Part shown: one piece after another, positions 39,669-48,529 of the stretch
Numbering within the stretch: the first letter of the stretch is position 1
Layout of the letters: every line of letters begins with the position of its first letter
Assembly: GCF_001050115.1 (NCBI RefSeq)
Contig: NZ_CP012024.1
Location: 3,060,001-3,124,000 of the forward strand
Length of the DNA stretch: 64,000 bases
Origin: Bacillus smithii
Lineage (GTDB): Bacteria; Bacillota; Bacilli; Bacillales; DSM-4216
Reading direction: 5' to 3'
Notes under the pieces: generated by a model
The model's database searches: none
The model's input: only the letters and a program-made list of their open reading frames with translations
Told to the model about the DNA's origin: nothing
Position numbers and translations under genes: made by a program

Positions 39669-41744
39669 ATGAAAAACGGAATTATTTCTATTATCATTTG
39701 GACGGCTGTTTCCATTTTAGGCGCATCGGCGCTAGCCATTCTCGCGCTAGCCAATAATGAAACCGTTTCCGCCGCTTGGATAGTGGTAGCCGCAGTATCC
39801 TGCTACGCCGTAGCTTATCGTTTTTACAGTAAATTTATTGCCAATAAAATCTTTGCGCTGAACGATCAGCGGGCAACTCCTGCTGAAATTCACAACGATG
39901 GAAAAGATTTTGTTCCGACCAACAAGTGGGTGCTGTTTGGCCACCATTTTGCAGCCATTGCAGGGGCCGGTCCTCTTGTAGGTCCGATTTTGGCAGCTCA
40001 AATGGGATATTTGCCGGGGATGCTTTGGATTATTATCGGTGTCGTGCTCGGTGGAGCTGTCCAAGATGCCGTGATTTTGATGGGGTCCATGCGTCGTGAC
40101 GGAAAATCGCTTGGACAAATTGCCAAAGAAGAGGTAGGTCCGTTTGGCGGGCTAATTGCTTCTATCGGCGTTATTGCCATTATGATCATCCTCATCGCTG
40201 TTCTGGCGTTAGTTGTCGTGAAATCGCTTGTCAATTCGCCTTGGGGAGTTTTCACTATTGCTTCCACGATTCCAATCGCCATTTTGATGGGTCTCTACAT
40301 GCGCTTCATCCGTCCGGGACGAGTGCTGGAAGGATCGCTGCTCGGAATCGTTCTGTTAATGTTGGCGCTTTGGGGCGGTCAGTTTGTGGCTGAGTCTCCT
40401 GTTTTAGCCAAAATGTTTACGTTTACAGCGCCTCAACTTGCCATCATGATTGGGATTTACGGTTTTATCGCTTCCATTTTGCCTGTATGGCTGCTGTTGG
40501 CGCCACGGGACTATTTGAGTTCTTTCCTGAAAATCGGAGTCATCGTACTATTGGCTGTCGGTATCATTGTCGTTCTTCCTGATTTGCAAATGCCTAAGGT
40601 GTCCCGTTTTATTGACGGCTCAGGTCCGGTCTTTGCAGGTAATTTGTTCCCGTTCTTATTTATTACCATCGCCTGCGGGGCGGTTTCCGGATTTCACGCT
40701 CTCGTTGCTTCGGGAACGACGCCTAAAATGATTGAAAAGGAATCCCATGCACGGACCATCGGATACGGAGCCATGCTGATGGAATCAGGGGTCGCCATTA
40801 TGGCCTTGATCGCCGCCTGCGCTATCCATCCGGGACTATATTTTGCCATGAACGCTCCGGCTTCGGTGATCGGAACTGACGCTGCTCACGCCGCATCTGT
40901 CATCTCTTCATGGGGATTCCAAATCACCCCCGATGAAATTACGAATGCGGCTAAAGAAATTGGAGAAGCGACGATTATGTCTCGTACCGGAGGAGCGCCG
41001 ACGCTGGCCGTGGGAATGGCCGAAATTTTTACGAATTTCCTTTCAGGGGCTAAAGCATTCTGGTATCACTTTGCCATTCTGTTTGAAGCGGTTTTCATTT
41101 TAACGACCATTGACGCAGGAACGAGAATCGGTCGTTTCATGCTGCAAGATTTTATCGGCAACTTTTATAAACCGTTCGGGCGAACTGATCATTATTTGTA
41201 CAATATCATTGCATCCGCACTGATTACGCTCTGTTGGGCTTACATTACGTATCAAGGAGCGATCGACCCATTCGGAGGAATCAACTCGCTTTGGGCGCTG
41301 TTTGGAATTTCCAACCAAATGCTTGCTGCGATCGCGCTGGCCGTGGGAACTACGTTAATTATTAAAATGGGCAAAGCCAAATACAGCTGGGTCACAATCG
41401 TGCCTTTCGTTTTCTTGTGCGTCACCACATTGGTTGCTGCCTTCATGAAGCTGTTCTCATCTGTACCGGCTATCGGCTTTTTGGCGCACGCAAAAATTTA
41501 TCAAAAAGCCATTGACGCAGGTCAAGTACTGGCACCTGCCCCCAATATGGATGTCATGAAGCAGATTGTATTTAACGACCGGCTAGATGCTGTCATTACA
41601 GCAATCTTTATCGCTATCGTCATTCTATTGATTCTTGATTCCATCCGGGTATGGTACAGCATTATCATCAAAAAGCAAAAGATTGAATTGAGAGAAGCTC
41701 CGTTTGTTCAATCCAAATATTCGAACACTTCGATCGGAGGTTAA
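39669..41744 (+). CDS. cstA: Carbon starvation protein CstA (peptide/pyruvate transporter)
   Basis: 691 residues with about 16-18 membrane helices. Family blocks include FGHHFAAIAGAGPLVGPILA, FHALVASGTTPKMIEKES and EAVFILTTIDAGTRIGRFML. CstA proteins take up peptides or pyruvate during carbon limitation. Start ATG with GGGAGG 9 nt before it. The small YbdD partner follows after 4 bp, as in many bacteria. Confidence 0.95.
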   Translation: MKNGIISIIIWTAVSILGASALAILALANNETVSAAWIVVAAVSCYAVAYRFYSKFIANKIFALNDQRATPAEIHNDGKDFVPTNKWVLFGHHFAAIAGAGPLVGPILAAQMGYLPGMLWIIIGVVLGGAVQDAVILMGSMRRDGKSLGQIAKEEVGPFGGLIASIGVIAIMIILIAVLALVVVKSLVNSPWGVFTIASTIPIAILMGLYMRFIRPGRVLEGSLLGIVLLMLALWGGQFVAESPVLAKMFTFTAPQLAIMIGIYGFIASILPVWLLLAPRDYLSSFLKIGVIVLLAVGIIVVLPDLQMPKVSRFIDGSGPVFAGNLFPFLFITIACGAVSGFHALVASGTTPKMIEKESHARTIGYGAMLMESGVAIMALIAACAIHPGLYFAMNAPASVIGTDAAHAASVISSWGFQITPDEITNAAKEIGEATIMSRTGGAPTLAVGMAEIFTNFLSGAKAFWYHFAILFEAVFILTTIDAGTRIGRFMLQDFIGNFYKPFGRTDHYLYNIIASALITLCWAYITYQGAIDPFGGINSLWALFGISNQMLAAIALAVGTTLIIKMGKAKYSWVTIVPFVFLCVTTLVAAFMKLFSSVPAIGFLAHAKIYQKAIDAGQVLAPAPNMDVMKQIVFNDRLDAVITAIFIAIVILLILDSIRVWYSIIIKKQKIELREAPFVQSKYSNTSIGG

Positions 41745-41748
41745 CATT

Positions 41749-41943
41749 TTGGAAAAAGTAAGGACATGGATCAAAAAAACAAGATGCAACATCAAAACGA
41801 TTTTTGGACTTCCTAACTACGAATTGTACTTGGAGCATCACCAAAAGGCGCATCCTGACAAACCGATAATGTCTGAAAAAGAATATTATCTGTTTGCCTT
41901 GAAAGAACGATATGAAAGCGGCAAAGTGAATCGCTGCTGCTGA
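41749..41943 (+). CDS. YbdD/YjiX-family CstA-associated protein
   Basis: 64 residues (NIKTIFGLPNYELYLEHHQK ... SEKEYYLFALKERYESG), the DUF466 small-protein family that is regularly linked to cstA and is needed for its activity in enteric bacteria. TTG 41749 follows CGGAGG. Translationally close to cstA. Confidence 0.92.
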   Translation: MEKVRTWIKKTRCNIKTIFGLPNYELYLEHHQKAHPDKPIMSEKEYYLFALKERYESGKVNRCC

Positions 41944-41956
41944 CTGTTTAGAAAGG

Positions 41957-42052
41957 ACCCCGTTGCCGATACAAAGCGGTGAACTGCACCCCAATTGTTG
42001 GACACAACGAACAATTTGAGGTGTAGTTCCAGCGGACGGGGCCCTCTTTTTT
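41957..42052. repeat. Large nested palindrome with IS3-like terminal sequences, acting as terminator
   Basis: An outer stem (GGACCCCGT with ACGGGGCCC followed by TCTTTTTT) encloses an inner inverted repeat: GAACTGCACCCCAATTGTT on the left and AACAATTTGAGGTGTAGTTC on the right. The inner arms resemble the terminal repeats of IS3/IS150-type elements (TGAACTGCACCCC...). It looks like two abutting IS ends without a transposase. It lies between the convergent ybdD and pepF genes. Confidence 0.6.
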
Positions 42053-43838
42053 ATTCTATTAACTGCAAGAAATCTTCGACGTCTTGAATGCAGAGGCGGA
42101 TCCCCTTTTCCCAAAATTCTTCTTTTGTCGGATCTTCTCCTAAATGCTTTTTGATTAAATCTTCGACTTTCATAACCGCTGTATCACGAAGCAGAGCGAT
42201 ATATTTTTCTTCATACTCCGCCCCTTCTTCCAAAGCCCTCGCGTAAATGTTTAAGGCCAATAAATAGCCAAAAGTATACGGAAAATTGTAAAAAGGTACA
42301 TCCGTTAAATAAAAATGAAGCTTGGAAGCCCAAAAATGCGGATGGGTCACACCGAGAGCGCCGCCGAACGCTTCCTGCTGCGCCTCCTCCATCAAAGCAT
42401 TTAATCTTTCCGCGGATACGACTCCTTTTTGGCGTTCTTCATAAAAGCGAGTTTCAAACAGAAAGCGAGCATGTATATTCATGAGCAGGGAAACGCTGCG
42501 CTGAACTTTATCTTCCAGCAAAGCGATTTTTTCTTGTTTCGTTTCCGCTTCTTGCAAGGCGGCATCAGAGACAATCATTTCGGCAAGAGTAGAAGCCGTT
42601 TCTGCTACATTCATGGCATACTGGCGATTTAAAATATTGATCGGCCGTAGGACATCGGAGTGAAAAGCATGCCCCAATTCATGAGCAAGGGTCGCTACAC
42701 TTTCAAGAGTGCCAGAATACGTCATAAAAATGCGCGATTCTTCCGTTTTCGGGAAAGTGGTGCAAAATCCTCCCGGACGTTTTCCGGGTCGATCTTCCGC
42801 TTCAATCCAAGAAGACTCCAATGCGTGCTTGGCAAATGCCGAAAGCTTCGGTCCGAATTTCGCAAAATGGCGAATGATAAAAGCGGCCCCTTCAGAATAA
42901 GATCGTTTCTCTGCTGCAGAAGCAATGGGCGCTTCAAGGTCATACCAAGCGATCTTTTCCTCCCCAAGAAGCTCCGCTTTCCGACGCAAGTAGCGGACAA
43001 ATGGTTCTTTATGTTTCGCAATGGCCTTCCACATCGCATCGAGTGTTGCTTTCGACATGCGATTCCCCTCTAAAGGCTCTTTCAGGAACGACTCCCATCC
43101 TCTTTTTCGATAAACATTTAAACGAAATCCGGCCAAATGATTCAAAATATCGGCGAATAATCCTTCTTTTTCTTCCCATGCTTTTTCCAGCTTTTCAAAC
43201 GCTTCTTTTCTGAGGCTGCGGTCCGGCTCAGAAAACAGATTATTGGCCTGGCCGATCGAAAGCGTCTTTCCCCCCACTGTCACTTGCATGCCGCCGACCA
43301 TTGAATCGTACATCTGTCCCCAGCCATGATAGCCGTCAACCGCGAGGGCCTCGATTAAAGCCTCTTCTTTTGTTGAAAGCTTTTCACGGGCTTCTTCGCG
43401 CCATTCATTCAGCACAAATTCGATTTCTTTTAAAGATTCGTCTTGAACCAACTGTGCCCAAACATCCTCTTTTGTTTGGCTGAGAATCTGCTGAAACAAC
43501 ACAAAGCTTGTTTGGTACTCGGCAGCAAGGGATGTTAGTTCGTTTCGCAAAGCTCCGGCTTTCGGATCGGATGTATTTTCAGCTTCCAAGCAGCTGATAA
43601 AAGACTCCGCTTCCTCCAAATCCACCAATATACTTTTGATAGATTCTATGTATTTTAGAAAGGCAGTTTTCTCGCTTTCATTCACTGATTTCAACGGTTG
43701 ACCGTTAGAAACCATATCAGAAAATATGTTCACTTTCCCTTTTAAGTCGTCTAAAAATCGATGAAAATCAGGCGATTCACTTCCGCCCGGAAATATAGAG
43801 TTCAAATCCCATACATCAGAATAAGATGTATTTGTCAT
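42051..43838 (-). CDS. pepF: Oligoendopeptidase F (M3 family)
   Basis: 595 residues. The zinc site HExxH is in VATLAHELGHAFHSDVL (about residue 380) with the third ligand in NVAETASTLAEMIV. Cytoplasmic metallopeptidase for oligopeptides. Start ATG with AGGAGGATAGGC in front. Convergent with cstA-ybdD; peptide import and cleavage next to each other may be more than chance. Confidence 0.94.
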   Translation of the reverse strand: MTNTSYSDVWDLNSIFPGGSESPDFHRFLDDLKGKVNIFSDMVSNGQPLKSVNESEKTAFLKYIESIKSILVDLEEAESFISCLEAENTSDPKAGALRNELTSLAAEYQTSFVLFQQILSQTKEDVWAQLVQDESLKEIEFVLNEWREEAREKLSTKEEALIEALAVDGYHGWGQMYDSMVGGMQVTVGGKTLSIGQANNLFSEPDRSLRKEAFEKLEKAWEEKEGLFADILNHLAGFRLNVYRKRGWESFLKEPLEGNRMSKATLDAMWKAIAKHKEPFVRYLRRKAELLGEEKIAWYDLEAPIASAAEKRSYSEGAAFIIRHFAKFGPKLSAFAKHALESSWIEAEDRPGKRPGGFCTTFPKTEESRIFMTYSGTLESVATLAHELGHAFHSDVLRPINILNRQYAMNVAETASTLAEMIVSDAALQEAETKQEKIALLEDKVQRSVSLLMNIHARFLFETRFYEERQKGVVSAERLNALMEEAQQEAFGGALGVTHPHFWASKLHFYLTDVPFYNFPYTFGYLLALNIYARALEEGAEYEEKYIALLRDTAVMKVEDLIKKHLGEDPTKEEFWEKGIRLCIQDVEDFLQLIE

Positions 43839-44321
43839 TGCCTATCCTCCTCTTAGTCAATCCACATTCTTTATTATTATTCGCCTTTTTTGAAAAAAAT
43901 TCCTCTCTTGTGCTCAAAAATGGATGCACTTTCCAATGGATACATTCAACCGTTCATAAAGCAATTAAACAGCAGATGGCCGTGCATCCGTTTCGTCAGA
44001 AGAATCGCTCAAATTCATTCCGGAGACACTTTATCCATCATCAAAAAAAAGGATCTTCCAGCTCTGCGGTTCATGATATCCACAGCGATGGAAGATCGAT
44101 CAAATCTCAGTATCTTTTCATTTGAGAAAAAAGAGTTCTCATTCATCACTGATCGTTCACGAATTCTCTTGAAAACTGATACGATCATCCTCAAGTTTGG
44201 CATAAAAAGTCTTCAACATCCTTTTAAATCCCATTGCGGCTATTCAGTATAGAGAAAATTTCCGGTAAAAAAAGAGGCCTAGCTGCCCAATGGCGCTAGA
44301 CCTCCTTTCGAATCAGCGATT
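43839..44321. other. Gap between pepF and swrC
   Basis: About 480 bp. Open frames of 120 codons (plus) and 62 codons (minus) overlap each other, lack ribosome sites and match nothing I recognise. The swrC terminator lies at the right end. Promoter of pepF expected at the left. Confidence 0.5.
44267..44304 (-). terminator. Terminator of swrC
   Basis: On the minus strand GAGGTCTAGC pairs with GCTAGGCCTC, followed by TTTTTTTACC. Confidence 0.8.
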
Positions 44322-47300
44322 TTATGCGTGGTCGATCTGCTCAGAAGTGACGGACTTTTTACGTTTGAAAAAACGTTTTCTTCTCAATTTGCTCATCCAC
44401 TCATAGACGATTGGAACAATGAGCAATGTCAGCAACGTCGAACTTGTCAATCCGCCAATGACGGTGACGCCGAGATCTTTAGAGATCAATCCGCTTCCTT
44501 CCATACCGATCGCGAGAGGAATTAATGCACCAATCGTAGCGATTGCTGTCATTAAAATCGGACGGATACGAGTGGCGCCCGCCTCCAGCAGCGCTTCCCT
44601 GGTGCTGAGACCTTCCCGTTCTTTATGAATCACTCGGTCAATCAAAACAATGGCGTTCGTTACTACAATTCCGATCAGCATCAGCGCACCTATCATTGTT
44701 GAAACGCTGATGGTTTGTCCCGCAATGAACAATGCCACTAAAGCGCCAATGATCGCAAATGGCAGCGAGAATAAAATCACAAACGGCGCCCAACCTTGAC
44801 CAAAAGTGATCACAAGAACAAGATATACAATCGCAATTGCCGCAGCCATTGCCAATCCAAGCTTCGTAAACGAATCTTTTACATCCTCTGTCACCCCGCC
44901 CATTGAAATATCAACGCTTGACGGGTGATGAATTTGATCAAGTCTCTTTTGCAGATTCATGGAAGCTTTAGAAATATCGTCCTCTTTCACTTTTCCGCTC
45001 ACCTGAACAGAATAACGTCCATCTCGGCGCGTGACCGTATCGGATGTTTTTCCTTCTTTCACATTGACGAGTTGTTTGATTGGAACGTCCATTCCAAGCG
45101 GTGATTGTACTGTTTGATTCGTTAAATCTTGAACAGATTGATAGTTTTTCTTGTTGTTTTCCACATAAACATTGAGCTCTTGACCCTTTTCTTTAACAGT
45201 GGTTAAAGCCGGCTGATCGCTCTGTTGATTCAGAGCCATCGCAATTTGGCTGGCTGTCAGCCCTAATTGACTTAATTTCTGTTGGTTTACTGCGAGCACA
45301 TATTCATCGTACGTTTTAGCCGTACTTGCCTCCACGTCTTTAAAATCCCCTTGCTCTTTCATTTTCTTTTCTATTTGATCAACTACAGGGGTAATCTCTT
45401 TCATATCATTTCCGTAAACATACACCGTTACTTCATTATTGCCTGCGCTCGCTGAGAAATCTTGGGTGCTCCATTCCCCTTTTCCACCTAAAGTTTGCAG
45501 GTGTTTAATCACTCGATCCGGTTCTTTATCAAAATTTTTTGTGTCTTTGTCGTATTGAACAAAGAAAATGGCACTGTTGCTTTGGCCCGGATTCATCGGA
45601 TTATCGCTGCCCACTGAAAACTGAACGATTTCCGCCCCTTTTCGACCGCGTAAATAATCCTCTGCCTTAAGCGACACTTTTTTGACGTCTGCAAACGTCT
45701 CGCCCGGAGCCGGCGTGTATGTGGCCACCACCATTTTGTCCCCCATATTCGGAAGGAAGCTGACACCGATGGCCGGGATCAAGCATAAACTTCCGATCAA
45801 CAGTAAAATGGCTGCTGCCGATGAAATAAACTTATGATTTAACACCCAATTTAATACCCGTTTATAGAAGGACGATAATTTATTAGGTTGTCCTGACTTT
45901 AGCTGTTCTGGACGATGAATCCCTTTTTTAAACAATATGCTCGCCATCATTGGCACGATGGTAATGGCAACCAGCAAAGAAGCCAGCAGCGAGAACACGA
46001 TCGCCAATGCAAAAGGCAAAAACAGCTCGCCAATCATTCCTTTAACAAGAGCGAGAGGCAGAAATACCGCAATCGTAACAATGGTGGATGACATGATAGG
46101 AATAAACATCTCTTTCGTTGCTTCCCGGATAAGCTCTTTTCCTTTCAATATTTCTTCTTTTAAGGACATTCTCCGGTAAATGTTTTCAATGACAACGATC
46201 GAATCATCCACTACCCGTCCAATGGCTACCGTCATCGCCCCGAGAGTCATCATGTTGAGTGTGATATTCATTTGTTTCAAAACAAACAAAGAGATGACTA
46301 GAGACAACGGGATGGAAATAACGGCAATGAGCGTCGATTTAATATTTCGCAAGAATAAAAGAATTATAAGCACCGCAAATACTGCCCCGAAAACAGCTTT
46401 ATTGAGCATTGTATGCACAGACTCTTCTATAGGCTTAGCCTGATCCATTGCCGTAATAACGTGAAGATCTTTGTTTTTCCCTTTGATTTCATTCATTTTA
46501 TCTTTAACGGCATTCGCCACATCCACCGTATTGGCATCGGCCGCTTTCACAATTTCCAGTCCGATCGACTCTTTCCCGTTTGTGCTGGAAAAAGATTCCG
46601 CTTTTCCGACTAGCTTGATATCAGCTATATCCGATAATTTCACGGTCGGAATACCGGCCGACGAAACATTTCCTTGCTGCGGTCCTCGGACGGCGGTTGA
46701 CTGTTGCCCGGCGCCTTGCAATCCGCTTTGAGATGAACTCGGCTGAACTTGGGAAGATTGTCCGGCTCCCACAGATGCTCCTGCCGATAGTCCAATCGGA
46801 ATTTCCATGTTTTTTAAATCTTTAATGGTGGAAATATTTCCGTCTACTTTGACCGATTTTTCGCTGTTGCGAAACGTATATAATCCTAGAGGAAGAGAGA
46901 CATTGGAGCCTTTAATAAAGTTTTGAACGGATTCTTCATCCAAACCGTACTTTTTCAGTTTTTCCTGATTAAAGTCGATTTGGACTTGATCTACTTGTTG
47001 TCCGCTTATTTGCACATTCGCGACTCCGTCGATTCTTTCAAGCTTCGGCACAATATCTTCTTGTACTTTTTTCGTTAATTGCGACAACGATTCTTTGTCA
47101 CTCGATAAGCTTAACGAAAGAATAGGAATTTCATTGATGCTCAGCTTTTTGATGTCAGGTTTTTTGACGCCATCAGGAAGCTGCACATCAGAAAGGGCTT
47201 GTTCCGCCTCTCTCTTAGCATCATCCATATTTTTTTCATATGTATACTCCACTTGGACAGAAGATGCATTTGCGAAGGAAGAAGAACTGACAACGTTCAC

Positions 47301-47531
47301 CCCGTCTAAATTTTGAAGTGCTTGCTCGATCGGCTTGGTTACTTTGTCAGCCACTTCTTCAGGGGTTGCACCTGGATAAGCGGTCGTTACCGTTAGAATA
47401 GGCGTATTAATATTCGGAATTGTTTCTAATTTCATCGTTAGTCCGGCATACAGACCTGCTACCGTCACGATGATGGTCATGAGCCAAACTGCCAATTTGT
47501 TCTTTAACACAAAGTGAATAATTTTGTTCAT
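44322..47531 (-). CDS. swrC: RND-family efflux pump SwrC (YerP), AcrB-like
   Basis: 1,069 residues in the RND pattern: 12 membrane helices and two large extracellular loops. Visible motifs include LETIPNINTPILTVTTAYPG near the N-terminus and the helix-4 acidic pair region MTVAIGRVVDDSIVVIENIY. B. subtilis SwrC exports surfactin and helps swarming. The first loop has a low-complexity Gln/Ser/Gly insert at about residues 255-290. Start ATG follows AAAGGGGAAG. A TetR-type operator overlaps its promoter, but no tetR gene adjoins here. Confidence 0.93.
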   Translation of the reverse strand: MNKIIHFVLKNKLAVWLMTIIVTVAGLYAGLTMKLETIPNINTPILTVTTAYPGATPEEVADKVTKPIEQALQNLDGVNVVSSSSFANASSVQVEYTYEKNMDDAKREAEQALSDVQLPDGVKKPDIKKLSINEIPILSLSLSSDKESLSQLTKKVQEDIVPKLERIDGVANVQISGQQVDQVQIDFNQEKLKKYGLDEESVQNFIKGSNVSLPLGLYTFRNSEKSVKVDGNISTIKDLKNMEIPIGLSAGASVGAGQSSQVQPSSSQSGLQGAGQQSTAVRGPQQGNVSSAGIPTVKLSDIADIKLVGKAESFSSTNGKESIGLEIVKAADANTVDVANAVKDKMNEIKGKNKDLHVITAMDQAKPIEESVHTMLNKAVFGAVFAVLIILLFLRNIKSTLIAVISIPLSLVISLFVLKQMNITLNMMTLGAMTVAIGRVVDDSIVVIENIYRRMSLKEEILKGKELIREATKEMFIPIMSSTIVTIAVFLPLALVKGMIGELFLPFALAIVFSLLASLLVAITIVPMMASILFKKGIHRPEQLKSGQPNKLSSFYKRVLNWVLNHKFISSAAAILLLIGSLCLIPAIGVSFLPNMGDKMVVATYTPAPGETFADVKKVSLKAEDYLRGRKGAEIVQFSVGSDNPMNPGQSNSAIFFVQYDKDTKNFDKEPDRVIKHLQTLGGKGEWSTQDFSASAGNNEVTVYVYGNDMKEITPVVDQIEKKMKEQGDFKDVEASTAKTYDEYVLAVNQQKLSQLGLTASQIAMALNQQSDQPALTTVKEKGQELNVYVENNKKNYQSVQDLTNQTVQSPLGMDVPIKQLVNVKEGKTSDTVTRRDGRYSVQVSGKVKEDDISKASMNLQKRLDQIHHPSSVDISMGGVTEDVKDSFTKLGLAMAAAIAIVYLVLVITFGQGWAPFVILFSLPFAIIGALVALFIAGQTISVSTMIGALMLIGIVVTNAIVLIDRVIHKEREGLSTREALLEAGATRIRPILMTAIATIGALIPLAIGMEGSGLISKDLGVTVIGGLTSSTLLTLLIVPIVYEWMSKLRRKRFFKRKKSVTSEQIDHA

Positions 47532-47584
47532 CGATTCTTCCCCTTTATTAGGATAATATATGATCCATTATTCATATTAACACT

Positions 47585-47621
47585 ATCATAATTGGATTAG
47601 TGTCTATTCGTCAACGAATAG
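47585..47621 (-). promoter_or_regulatory. swrC promoter with overlapping TetR-type operator
   Basis: CTATTCGTCAACGAATAG (47604-47621) has two perfect 8-bp arms and a 2-bp centre. On the minus strand the -35 TTGACG lies inside it, and a -10 TATGAT follows after 18 bp. B. subtilis swrC is controlled by the neighbouring TetR-family protein YerO (SwrR), so a repressor site here is plausible. Confidence 0.6.
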
Positions 47622-47651
47622 AAAGGAAGAATTAGGAATAATTCCTTAAGA

Positions 47652-47677
47652 TTAAAATGAAACCATTTTCATTTTAA
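47652..47677. promoter_or_regulatory. Inverted repeat, operator-like
   Basis: TTAAAATGAAA and its exact reverse complement TTTCATTTTAA flank a 4-nt centre. It lies about 220 bp upstream of the NlpC/P60-like gene and 120 bp upstream of swrC. A protein-binding role is inferred only from symmetry. Confidence 0.4.
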
Positions 47678-47895
47678 TTTCCATATATTTGAAATAAAAC
47701 TGTATGAATGGCAGCCCTCATTTGATCTCTATTGATCTGTCACTTTTCGATTCTTCCATTCACGATTAAGGATGTTCAAAGGAATGTTTTGGTTGTTTTG
47801 TTACTTTTATTACATTTATATTGCGATTTTGTAAAAAGATAAATATAATAAAAATCGTTAGAGTACATTATTTCCTAAGGAGGTTGAATATAACG

Positions 47896-48384
47896 ATGGT
47901 TCCAGTTCTTTCAAAATCTAAATGGGCGTTTTCTCTTGCAGCCGCTTTGACTCTGGCCGTATCTTTCCTTTTGGCGCCTCTGTCAAGCAAAGCAGAAGCT
48001 GCAGCTCCTGTAAAAGGGGATAAAGTTGCCGCTTACGCCAAAACACTGGTTGGAAAACCTTATAAATACGGTGGTACAAGCGAAAAAGGATTTGATGCAT
48101 CCGGTTTTGTACAATATGTTTACTTAAAATCAGCAAATGTGAAATTACCGCGCACAGTGGCCGATCAATTTAAACAAGGACAAAAAGTAGACTATAATCA
48201 CCTCCAGCCTGGCGATCTTGTATTCTTCAAACTGGACGGCAAAAAAGTTTCTTTCGTTGGAATTTATTTAGGTAATAGTCAATTTATCGCCGCAACGAGC
48301 AAAGGCGTAAAAATCCAACCCCTCGGAGCAAAATATTGGAAACCGTATTTTGCATCCGGAGCTAGAATACTTTCACAAAAATAA
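47896..48384 (+). CDS. Secreted NlpC/P60-fold protein lacking catalytic residues
   Basis: 162 residues. Sec signal peptide (WAFSLAAALTLAVSFLLAPL ending SSKAEAAA), then one NlpC/P60 domain: LVGKPYKYGGTSEKGFDASG, LQPGDLVFFKL, SFVGIYLGNSQFIAA. In active members these read DCSG, SHVGIY and FIHA. So the nucleophile Cys is Ala, the base His is Phe and the third polar residue is Ala. The fold is otherwise well kept, so it may bind peptidoglycan or compete with D,L-endopeptidases. ATG 47896 is 12 nt after AAGGAGG. It stands alone between swrC and the repeat-flanked SLH gene. Confidence 0.9.
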   Translation: MVPVLSKSKWAFSLAAALTLAVSFLLAPLSSKAEAAAPVKGDKVAAYAKTLVGKPYKYGGTSEKGFDASGFVQYVYLKSANVKLPRTVADQFKQGQKVDYNHLQPGDLVFFKLDGKKVSFVGIYLGNSQFIAATSKGVKIQPLGAKYWKPYFASGARILSQK

Positions 48385-48529
48385 ACAAACAGGGACCGGA
48401 ATCACACATCCGGTCCCTGTTTGTTTATGACAAAACGTTCAAACCAAAAGCAAGATGAACATCCAACCAACTCAACCAAAACTTCTATACATTAATACTT
48501 TAATGCACCATAGGGGTCAGGCCCCTTTA
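48383..48529. repeat. 147-bp direct repeat, left copy
   Basis: Identical except for four positions to 50438-50584. It begins within the stop codon of the NlpC/P60-like gene and ends at the base before the SLH stop codon. It contains a perfect 17-bp terminator stem (AAACAAACAGGGACCGG, 48383-48399, with 48410-48426) and, at its right end, the near-palindrome AGGGGTCAGGCCCCT. Confidence 0.9.

Larger units (their letters stand above)
47532..47895. other. Divergent promoter region between swrC and the NlpC/P60-like gene
   Basis: 364 bp with the swrC promoter/operator (47585-47621) and a second inverted repeat (47652-47677). No gene seen. Confidence 0.65.

Noticed and set aside
43890..44252. 120-codon plus-strand and 62-codon minus-strand frames between pepF and swrC
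   Set aside because: They overlap in antisense, lack ribosome sites and match no family I know.
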